From Syngnathus acus (Eukaryota; Chordata; Actinopteri; Syngnathiformes; Syngnathidae), in assembly GCF_901709675.1 (NCBI RefSeq), contig NC_051096.1, forward strand, positions 8,816,461 to 8,880,460: a stretch of 64,000 bases of DNA, given 5' to 3'. The position numbers and the translations under genes are program-made. Positions 54,981 through 64,000 of this stretch are shown in pieces. Within the stretch, counting starts at the first letter, position 1. Every line of letters starts with the position of its first letter. The notes under the pieces are model-generated. The model saw only the letters and a program-made list of their open reading frames with translations, was not told the DNA's origin and ran no database searches.

Positions 54981-55463
54981 AAGAGGGAGAGGGCAGCCAA
55001 TGATCTTCTGTGCTGTGTTGATGACCTCTTGGAGCTTTTTCCTCTGAGCAGCAGTGCAGCTGGAGTACCAAACACGTATACAGTACGTTAAAGTGCTTTC
55101 TATGGAGCAGCGATAGAAGGACACCAGCAGTCTCTGTGTAATGCTGTGCCTCCTCAGCACCCTTAAAAAGTAGAGTCTCTGCTGGGCCTTTTTAAGCAGC
55201 TCAGAGGTGTTCACGCCCCAGGTGAAGTCCTCCTCGATGTGGACTCCCAGGTAGCGGAAGGAGGACACCCTCTTCACACAGACCCCGTCGATGATAAGTG
55301 GTGGAATGTCCGTTTTATTTTTCCTCCTAAAATCAATGACCAGTTCTTGGGTTTTAGCCGTGTTTAGGAGCAGATTGTTCTCTCCACACCACTCCGATAG
55401 CTGGACCACTTCGTCCCTGTAGGCAGACTCATCCCCCTTTGAGATATTCAAAAGCATATTCAA
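54948..55463 (-). pseudogene. Truncated LINE reverse transcriptase (non-LTR retrotransposon)
   Basis: A minus-strand open frame of 171 codons reads VQLSEWCGENNLLLNTAKT, KTQELVIDFRR, SFRYLGVHIEEDFTW, AQQRLYFLRVLRRHS, LVSFYRCSIESTLTYCI and VINTAQKIIGC. These are the thumb and C-terminal region of an L2/CR1/Rex-type LINE reverse transcriptase. The catalytic FADD-type motif is missing (5' truncation). At the 3' side the homology stops after GCPLP, exactly where the palindrome arm begins, so both ends are broken. The clade is uncertain, but the LINE identity is clear. Confidence 0.85.
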
Positions 55464-57570
55464 ACTGTCTAATTCCGAACATTCATGTTATTCCACTCGG
55501 TCTTATTACCAACTTCTATCAATTCAACTAAGTGTTTAATATGTCCTATCAGGGCTGAAGTCAAAATTTGGCACCATCATGTGGTGAAATTTGGAATTGC
55601 AGCACATCCAATTTTGCCTGGGAACAAACAAAAGTTTTGAAAAGAAGGCCATTAGAATTATAAACAAATCTGATTACCTTGAAATTAATAACAAGCTATT
55701 TCTTAAATAACAAATTCTTCAATTCAAAGATTTGGTAGATTATCAGACTGCTCAAATGATGCTCAAAGTGAAGCAAAACTGTTTACCTAAAAATATTCAA
55801 AAGCATATTCAAACTATGTCTAATTCAGAACATTCATGTTATTCCACTCGGTCTTATTACGAACTTCTATCAATTCAACTAAGTGTTTAATATTTCATAT
55901 CATGGCTCAAGTCAAAATTTGGCACCATCATGTGGTGAAATTTGGAATTGCAGCACATCCAATTTTGCCTGGGAACAAACAGATTAAATAAGTCTTACTT
56001 CTTGCCACTCCTCAAACAAGTAAACTCTGCCCATTTTGCGCAGTAGATGTTCTGTTAATACCTAGTATTTATACAAAGTCATAATTTAAATTACTTTCAA
56101 CATTTATTCATCCATTCAACCACCGTTACTCCACTCGCTCTTATTACCAACTTCTGTCGATTTAACTAAGCGTTTAATACATCCTATCAGGTCTCAAGTC
56201 AAGATTTGGCACCATACATCCAATTTTGCCAGGGAACAAAAATAGATTAAATAAACTAAATAAGTCTTCATATTAAATGAGTTTAATACGTCCTATCAGG
56301 TCCCAAGTCAAGATTTTGGCACCGTACTTTGTTGAAATTTGCAATTGCAGCAAATCCAATTTTGCCTGGGAACAAAAATAAATTAAATAAACTAAATAAG
56401 TCTTACTTGTTCCCATTAAATAAATTAAATAAGTCTTGCTTGTTCCCACTCCTTTTCAAAAAAAGTAGTTTAAAACGAGGGCCCCTCCCTCAACCTTTAA
56501 CCCTAACCCCGCACGTCACATTGTGTTGTATCTGCGAATATTGGTTGAGGCCAAATGATAAAGTTTTCTTTCATTCCTTTAGGTTCCACGGTGTTCTTTG
56601 GCTGTATGTTTTCCACTGTAAGAAGGATAAAAATACAAAGTACAACAGTTGCACGTTGGCGAAGACGTCTCCGGTGAGTCCTTCCTTCCTTTTTATTCAT
56701 GGGAAAGTCACAGACAACAATAGCTAAAGTAACACATTGTTAGAGGTTACAAACTACATTTGTCTTAAATTGGATAGATGACTTGTTCCCACACCTTTTC
56801 AAACAAGTAAACTGGCCATTTTGTGCAGGAGATTTTCTGTTTATACCTAGTATTTATACAGTCATAATTTAAATGAACAAATAAGATTCATTCACTCACT
56901 CATTCATTCAAAATATCCAAAGTTGTGTGTGCTATTTGTAATTGAGAATAGATCTCATGTTACTCCACTCGCTCATACGACCAACTTCTATCAATTTAAC
57001 TAGGCGTTTAATACGTCCTATCAGGTCTCAAGTCAAGATTTGGCACTGTGCTTTGTTGAAATTTGCAATTGCAGCAAATCCAATTTTGCCTGGGAACAAA
57101 AATAGATTAAACAAACTAAATAAGTCTGACTTCTTCCCATTAAATAAATGAAATAAGTCTCTCTTCTTCACAGTCCTTTTCAAACAAGTAAACTGGCCAT
57201 TTTGTGCAGTAGTTTTTGTGTTCACACCTAGTATTTATCCCAAATCATAATTGAAATGACTTCATTCATTCATTTTGGAAATTTGGAATTCCAGCAAATC
57301 CATTCTTTCCGATAAATAAATAAGTCTTACTTCTTCCCTTTAAATGAATGAAGTAAGTCTTACTTCCCACTCCTTTTCAAACAAGTAAAGTCTGGCCATT
57401 TTGTGTAGTATATTTTCTGTTTATACCTAGTATTTATACAAAATCATAATTAAAATGACAATTAGCAAATAAATTAATTAATTTACTCAAGTCTTTAATA
57501 TGTCCTATTAAGTATGATATTAAGATTTGTCACCATCCTTAGGTATAATTTGGATTTGCTGCAGATCAAA
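55447..57570. repeat. Diverged AT-rich repeat array
   Basis: The block CTTATTACCAACTTCTATCA ... GTGTTTAATATGTCCTATCA ... AAGTCAAAATTTGGCACCAT ... CAGCACATCCAATTTTGCC recurs in whole or part near 55495, 55850, 56145, 56280, 56970 and 57485. Variable AT-rich spacers contain TAAATAAGTCTTACTTCTT and ACCTAGTATTTATAC. The first two copies are about 355 bp apart. A two-unit telomere-like motif (TTAACCCTAACCCC) lies at about 56497. Open frames here are short and not conserved. Confidence 0.8.
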
Positions 57571-57742
57571 TAGACAAATGCATTGGCCAAGTTATTTTAA
57601 GAGCACGTGGGGTGATGTGATTTCCTTTGTGAGATGTTTTGCATTTGTGATGTCATACTCTGTTTTTTGTGATGTCATACTCTGTAATTGTGCTAAGAGG
57701 CTAGGTGCTAAGAGGCTAGGTGCTGAGGTCTGATGTGGTTAG

Positions 57743-59030
57743 GTGCTAAAGGTGACATTTGCTATGTGCTAAAGGTGACATTTGCAATGTGCTAAAGGTG
57801 ACATTTGCAATGTGCTAAAGGTGACATTTGCAATGTGCTAAAGGTGACATTTGCAATGTGCTAAAGGTGACATTTGCAATGTGCTAAAGGTGACATTTGC
57901 AATGTGCTAAAGGTGACATTTGCAATGTGCTAAAGGTGACATTTGCAATGTGCTAAAGGTGACATTTGCAATGTGCTAAAGGTGACATTTGCTATGTGCT
58001 AAAGGTGACATTTGCTATGTGCTAAAGGTGACATTTGCTATGTGCTAAAGGTGACATTTGCTATGTGCTAAAGGTGACATTTGCTATGTGCTAAAGGTGA
58101 CATTTGCTATGTGCTAAAGGTGACATTTGCTATGTGCTAAAGGTGACATTTGCTATGTGCTAAAGGTGACATTTGCTATGTGCTAAAGGTGACATTTGCT
58201 ATGTGCTAAAGGTGACATTTGCTATGTGCTAAAGGTGACATTTGCTATGTGCTAAAGGTGACATTTGCTATGTGCTAAAGGTGACATTTGCTATGTGCTA
58301 AAGGTGACATTTGCTATGTGCTAAAGGTGACATTTGCTATGTGCTAAAGGTGACATTTGCTATGTGCTAAAGGTGACATTTGCTATGTGCTAAAGGTGAC
58401 ATTTGCTATGTGCTAAAGGTGACATTTGCTATGTGCTAAAGGTGACATTTGCTATGTGCTAAAGGTGACATTTGCTATGTGCTAAAGGTGACATTTGCTA
58501 TGTGCTAAAGGTGACATTTGCTATGTGCTAAAGGTGACATTTGCTATGTGCTAAAGGTGACATTTGCTATGTGCTAAAGGTGACATTTGCTATGTGCTAA
58601 AGGTGACATTTGCTATGTGCTAAAGGTGACATTTGCTATGTGCTAAAGGTGACATTTGCTATGTGCTAAAGGTGACATTTGCTATGTGCTAAAGGTGACA
58701 TTTGCTATGTGCTAAAGGTGACATTTGCTATGTGCTAAAGGTGACATTTGCTATGTGCTAAAGGTGACATTTGCTATGTGCTAAAGGTGACATTTGCTAT
58801 GTGCTAAAGGTGACATTTGCTATGTGCTAAAGGTGACATTTGCTATGTGCTAAAGGTGACATTTGCTATGTGCTAAAGGTGACATTTGCTATGTGCTAAA
58901 GGTGACATTTGCTATGTGCTAAAGGTGACATTTGCTATGTGCTAAAGGTGACATTTGCTATGTGCTAAAGGTGACATTTGCTATGTGCTAAAGGTGACAT
59001 TTGCTATGTGCTAAAGGTGACATTTGCTAT
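57743..59030. repeat. 23-bp satellite, 56 units
   Basis: The unit reads GTGCTAAAGG-TGACATTTG-CTAT and repeats exactly 56 times (1288 bp). In the first part a block of nine consecutive junctions reads CAATG where the rest read CTATG. No other changes were noticed. Just before the array (57690-57740), shorter degenerate forms (GAGGCTAGGTGCTAA) look like its ancestor. The unit is not a multiple of three with a stable frame and does not code. Confidence 0.97.
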
Positions 59031-62000
59031 GTGCTCCTAGGGTTAGGGTTAGGGTTTCGCTTAGGGCTATGTGCTCCTAGGGTTAGGGTTAGGGTTTCGC
59101 TTAGGGCTATGTGCTCCTAGGGTTAGGGTTAGGGTTTCGCTTAGGGCTATGTGCTCCTAGGGTTAGGGTTAGGGTTTCGCTTAGGGCTATGTGCTCCTAG
59201 GGTTAGGGTTAGGGTTTCGCTTAGGGCTATGTGCTCCTAGGGTTAGGGTTAGGGTTTCGCTTAGGGCTATGTGCTCCTAGGGTTAGGGTTAGGGTTTCGC
59301 TTAGGGCTATGTGCTCCTAGGGTTAGGGTTAGGGTTTCGCTTAGGGCTATGTGCTCCTAGGGTTAGGGTTAGGGTTTCGCTTAGGGCTATGTGCTCCTAG
59401 GGTTAGGGTTAGGGTTTCGCTTAGGGCTATGTGCTCCTAGGGTTAGGGTTAGGGTTTCGCTTAGGGCTATGTGCTCCTAGGGTTAGGGTTAGGGTTTCGC
59501 TTAGGGCTATGTGCTCCTAGGGTTAGGGTTAGGGTTTCGCTTAGGGCTATGTGCTCCTAGGGTTAGGGTTAGGGTTTCGCTTAGGGCTATGTGCTCCTAG
59601 GGTTAGGGTTAGGGTTTCGCTTAGGGCTATGTGCTCCTAGGGTTAGGGTTAGGGTTTCGCTTAGGGCTATGTGCTCCTAGGGTTAGGGTTAGGGTTAGGG
59701 TTTCGCTTAGGGCTATGTGCTCCTAGGGTTAGGGTTAGGGTTTCGCTTAGGGCTATGTGCTCCTAGGGTTAGGGTTAGGGTTTCGCTTAGGGCTATGTGC
59801 TCCTAGGGTTAGGGTTAGGGTTTCGCTTAGGGCTATGTGCTCCTAGGGTTAGGGTTAGGGTTTCGCTTAGGGCTATGTGCTCCTAGGGTTAGGGTTAGGG
59901 TTTCGCTTAGGGCTATGTGCTCCTAGGGTTAGGGTTAGGGTTTCGCTTAGGGCTATGTGCTCCTAGGGTTAGGGTTAGGGTTTCGCTTAGGGCTATGTGC
60001 TCCTAGGGTTAGGGTTAGGGTTTCGCTTAGGGCTATGTGCTCCTAGGGTTAGGGTTAGGGTTTCGCTTAGGGCTATGTGCTCCTAGGGTTAGGGTTAGGG
60101 TTTCGCTTAGGGCTATGTGCTCCTAGGGTTAGGGTTAGGGTTTCGCTTAGGGCTATGTGCTCCTAGGGTTAGGGTTAGGGTTTCGCTTAGGGCTATGTGC
60201 TCCTAGGGTTAGGGTTAGGGTTTCGCTTAGGGCTATGTGCTCCTAGGGTTAGGGTTAGGGTTTCGCTTAGGGCTATGTGCTCCTAGGGTTAGGGTTAGGG
60301 TTTCGCTTAGGGCTATGTGCTCCTAGGGTTAGGGTTAGGGTTTCGCTTAGGGCTATGTGCTCCTAGGGTTAGGGTTAGGGTTTCGCTTAGGGCTATGTGC
60401 TCCTAGGGTTAGGGTTAGGGTTTCGCTTAGGGCTATGTGCTCCTAGGGTTAGGGTTAGGGTTTCGCTTAGGGCTATGTGCTCCTAGGGTTAGGGTTAGGG
60501 TTTCGCTTAGGGCTATGTGCTCCTAGGGTTAGGGTTAGGGTTTCGCTTAGGGCTATGTGCTCCTAGGGTTAGGGTTAGGGTTTCGCTTAGGGCTATGTGC
60601 TCCTAGGGTTAGGGTTAGGGTTTCGCTTAGGGCTATGTGCTCCTAGGGTTAGGGTTAGGGTTTCGCTTAGGGCTATGTGCTCCTAGGGTTAGGGTTAGGG
60701 TTTCGCTTAGGGCTATGTGCTCCTAGGGTTAGGGTTAGGGTTTCGCTTAGGGCTATGTGCTCCTAGGGTTAGGGTTAGGGTTTCGCTTAGGGCTATGTGC
60801 TCCTAGGGTTAGGGTTAGGGTTTCGCTTAGGGCTATGTGCTCCTAGGGTTAGGGTTAGGGTTTCGCTTAGGGCTATGTGCTCCTAGGGTTAGGGTTAGGG
60901 TTTCGCTTAGGGCTATGTGCTCCTAGGGTTAGGGTTAGGGTTTCGCTTAGGGCTATGTGCTCCTAGGGTTAGGGTTAGGGTTTCGCTTAGGGCTATGTGC
61001 TCCTAGGGTTAGGGTTAGGGTTTCGCTTAGGGCTATGTGCTCCTAGGGTTAGGGTTAGGGTTTCGCTTAGGGCTATGTGCTCCTAGGGTTAGGGTTAGGG
61101 TTTCGCTTAGGGCTATGTGCTCCTAGGGTTAGGGTTAGGGTTTCGCTTAGGGCTATGTGCTCCTAGGGTTAGGGTTAGGGTTTCGCTTAGGGCTATGTGC
61201 TCCTAGGGTTAGGGTTTGGGTTTCGCTTAGGGCTATGTGCTCCTAGGGTTAGGGTTAGGGTTTCGCTTAGGGCTATGTGCTCCTAGGGTTAGGGTTAGGG
61301 TTTCGCTTAGGGCTATGTGCTCCTAGGGTTAGGGTTAGGGTTTCGCTTAGGGCTATGTGCTCCTAGGGTTAGGGTTAGGGTTTCGCTTAGGGCTATGTGC
61401 TCCTAGGGTTAGGGTTAGGGTTTCGCTTAGGGCTATGTGCTCCTAGGGTTAGGGTTAGGGTTTCGCTTAGGGCTATGTGCTCCTAGGGTTAGGGTTAGGG
61501 TTTCGCTTAGGGCTATGTGCTCCTAGGGTTAGGGTTAGGGTTTCGCTTAGGGCTATGTGCTCCTAGGGTTAGGGTTAGGGTTTCGCTTAGGGCTATGTGC
61601 TCCTAGGGTTAGGGTTAGGGTTTCGCTTAGGGCTATGTGCTCCTAGGGTTAGGGTTAGGGTTTCGCTTAGGGCTATGTGCTCCTAGGGTTAGGGTTAGGG
61701 TTTCGCTTAGGGCTATGTGCTCCTAGGGTTAGGGTTAGGGTTTCGCTTAGGGCTATGTGCTCCTAGGGTTAGGGTTAGGGTTTCGCTTAGGGCTATGTGC
61801 TCCTAGGGTTAGGGTTAGGGTTTCGCTTAGGGCTATGTGCTCCTAGGGTTAGGGTTAGGGTTTCGCTTAGGGCTATGTGCTCCTAGGGTTAGGGTTAGGG
61901 TTTCGCTTAGGGCTATGTGCTCCTAGGGTTAGGGTTAGGGTTTCGCTTAGGGCTATGTGCTCCTAGGGTTAGGGTTAGGGTTTCGCTTAGGGCTATGTGC

Positions 62001-63272
62001 TCCTAGGGTTAGGGTTAGGGTTTCGCTTAGGGCTATGTGCTCCTAGGGTTAGGGTTAGGGTTTCGCTTAGGGCTATGTGCTCCTAGGGTTAGGGTTAGGG
62101 TTTCGCTTAGGGCTATGTGCTCCTAGGGTTAGGGTTAGGGTTTCGCTTAGGGCTATGTGCTCCTAGGGTTAGGGTTAGGGTTTCGCTTAGGGCTATGTGC
62201 TCCTAGGGTTAGGGTTAGGGTTTCGCTTAGGGCTATGTGCTCCTAGGGTTAGGGTTAGGGTTTCGCTTAGGGCTATGTGCTCCTAGGGTTAGGGTTAGGG
62301 TTTCGCTTAGGGCTATGTGCTCCTAGGGTTAGGGTTAGGGTTTCGCTTAGGGCTATGTGCTCCTAGGGTTAGGGTTAGGGTTTCGCTTAGGGCTATGTGC
62401 TCCTAGGGTTAGGGTTAGGGTTTCGCTTAGGGCTATGTGCTCCTAGGGTTAGGGTTAGGGTTTCGCTTAGGGGTATGTGCTCCTAGGGTTAGGGTGAGGG
62501 TTTCGCTTAGGGCTATGTGCTCCTAGGGTTAGGGTTAGGGTTTCGCTTAGGGCTATGTGCTCCTAGGGTTAGGGTTAGGGTTTCGCTTAGGGCTATGTGC
62601 TCCTAGGGTTAGGGTTAGGGTTTCGCTTAGGGCTATGTGCTCCTAGGGTTAGGGTTAGGGTTTCGCTTAGGGCTATGTGCTCCTAGGGTTAGGGTTAGGG
62701 TTTCGCTTAGGGCTATGTGCTCCTAGGGTTAGGGTTAGGGTTTCGCTTAGGGCTATGTGCTCCTAGGGTTAGGGTTAGGGTTTCGCTTAGGGCTATGTGC
62801 TCCTAGGGTTAGGGTTAGGGTTTCGCTTAGGGCTATGTGCTCCTAGGGTTAGGGTTAGGGTTTCGCTTAGGGCTATGTGCTCCTAGGGTTAGGGTTAGGG
62901 TTTCGCTTAGGGCTATGTGCTCCTAGGGTTAGGGTTAGGGTTTCGCTTAGGGCTATGTGCTCCTAGGGTTAGGGTTAGGGTTTCGCTTAGGGCTATGTGC
63001 TCCTAGGGTTAGGGTTAGGGGTTTCGCTTAGGGCTATGTGCTCCTAGGGTTAGGGTTAGGGTTTCGCTAGGGCTATGTGCTCCTAGGGTTAGGGTTAGGG
63101 TTTCGCTTAGGGCTATGTGCTCCTAGGGTTAGGGTTAGGGTTTCGCTTAGGGCTATGTGCTCCTAGGGTTAGGGTTAGGGTTTCGCTTAGGGCTATGTGC
63201 TCCTAGGGTTAGGGTTAGGGTTTCGCTTAGGGCTATGTGCTCCTAGGGTTAGGGTTAGGGTTTCGCTTAGGG
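59031..63272. repeat. 40-bp telomere-hybrid satellite, about 106 units
   Basis: The unit reads GTGCTCCTAGGG-TTAGGGTTAGGG-TTTCGCTTAGGG-CTAT. It keeps CTATGTGCT from the preceding 23-bp unit and adds two to three telomeric repeats and a TTTCGC variant block. Across more than 4.2 kb I see almost no changes: one extra TTAGGG at about 59692, single substitutions at about 61217, 62472 and 62496, one inserted G near 63021 and one lost T near 63068. Confidence 0.97.
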
Positions 63273-63430
63273 TTAGGGTTAGGGCTAGGGTTAGGGTTAG
63301 GGTTTCGCTTAGGGCTATGTGCTCCTAGGGTTAGGGTTAGGGTTTCGCTTAGGGCTAGTGTTAGGGTTAGGGTTAGGGTTTCGCTTAGGGCTATGTGCTC
63401 CTAGGGTTATGGTTAGGGTTTCGCTTAGGG
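63273..63430. repeat. Transition zone between hybrid satellite and telomere
   Basis: Pure TTAGGG stretches alternate with two or three broken 40-bp units, including variants GGGCTAGTG and GGTTATGG. It marks where the satellite meets the telomerase-made tract. Confidence 0.9.
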
Positions 63431-63436
63431 CTAGGG

Positions 63437-63477
<41 letters not shown>

Positions 63478-64000
63478 GGTTAGGGTTAGGGTTAGGGTTA
63501 GGGTTAGGGTTAGGTTAGGGTTAGGGTTAGGGTTAGGGTTAGGGTTAGGGTTAGGTTAGGGTTAGGGTTAGGGTTAGGGTTAGGTTAGGGTTAGGGTTAG
63601 GGTTAGGGTTAGGGTTAGGGTTAGGGTTAGGGTTAGGGTTAGGGTTAGGGTTAGGGTTAGGGTTAGGGTTAGGGTTAGGGTTAGGGTTAGGGTTAGGGTT
63701 AGGGTTAGGGTTAGGGTTAGGGTTAGGGTTAGGGTTAGGGTTAGGGTTAGGGTTAGGGTTAGGGTTAGGGTTAGGGTTAGGGTTAGGGTTAGGGTTAGGG
63801 TTAGGGTTAGGGTTAGGGTAGGGTTAGGGTTAGGGTTAGGGTTAGGGTTAGGGTTAGGGTTAGGGTTAGGGTTAGGGTTAGGGTTAGGGTTAGGGTTAGG
63901 GTTAGGGTTAGGGTTAGGGTTAGGGTTAGGGTTAGGGTTAGGGTTAGGGTTAGGGTTAGGGTTAGGGTTAGGGTTAGGGTTAGGGTTAGGGTTAGGGTTA
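63431..64000 (+). repeat. Terminal telomere, (TTAGGG)n
   Basis: About 570 bp of nearly perfect TTAGGG with a few lost bases (for example near 63513, 63552, 63583 and 63819). The G-rich strand runs 5' to 3' toward the window end, as at a real right-hand chromosome terminus. The array is cut by the window or contig end, so its true length is unknown. Confidence 0.98.

Noticed and set aside
55447-57733. Frames in the AT-rich array (for example 56329-56727)
   Set aside because: They follow repeat units, change between copies and lack splice or start context.
57743-63430. CRISPR-like direct repeats
   Set aside because: Units are contiguous with no unique spacers, and the sequence is a vertebrate subtelomere.

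Overview
The window is the right-hand end of a chromosome of a ray-finned (teleost) fish. The evidence is vertebrate-type split genes with GT-AG introns, fish-like repeats (simple repeats, terminal-inverted-repeat elements, a LINE fragment), and a terminal array of TTAGGG whose G-rich strand runs 5'->3' to base 64000. That orientation is expected at a true right-hand telomere. I cannot name the species. The short introns fit a compact teleost genome.

Bases 1-50409 hold eight conserved single-copy genes, read by joining exons at splice sites: trappc11 (+, 3' end only), ngly1 (+), top2b (+), thrb (+, TR-beta-2 form), rpl15 (-), sf3a3 (+), hlcs (+) and tiprl (+). In the seven complete models the exon lengths sum to a multiple of three and give proteins close to human lengths: NGLY1 623 aa, TOP2B 1604, TRbeta2 507 (478 without one extra exon), RPL15 204, SF3A3 501, HLCS 867 or 873, TIPRL 267. 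ngly1-top2b-thrb keeps the order of the human 3p24 block, but no rarb lies between top2b and thrb. rpl15 and sf3a3 are head to head across about 1 kb. thrb and rpl15 converge. The products do not form one pathway: vesicle tethering, glycoprotein quality control, DNA topology, hormone-controlled transcription, translation, splicing, biotin attachment, and PP2A/TOR-linked signalling.

Bases 50410-57742 are a gene-free subtelomeric mosaic: a 441-bp tandem duplication, two copies of a CpG-rich cassette ending in a splice-donor-like site, a palindrome of about 1.9 kb (53074-54980), a truncated LINE reverse transcriptase on its edge, and an array of diverged AT-rich units.

Bases 57743-64000 are satellite leading into telomere in three steps: 56 units of a 23-bp repeat (exactly 1288 bp); about 106 nearly identical units of a 40-bp repeat that fuses part of the 23-bp unit to three telomeric repeats; a short degenerate zone; then about 570 bp of TTAGGG. 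This stepwise hybrid array is the most unusual structure in the window. Next come the palindrome, a 29-codon in-frame extra exon in thrb, an (Ala-Ala-Asp)11 tract in the TOP2B tail, two GC-AG introns, and loss of two HLCS internal start methionines.
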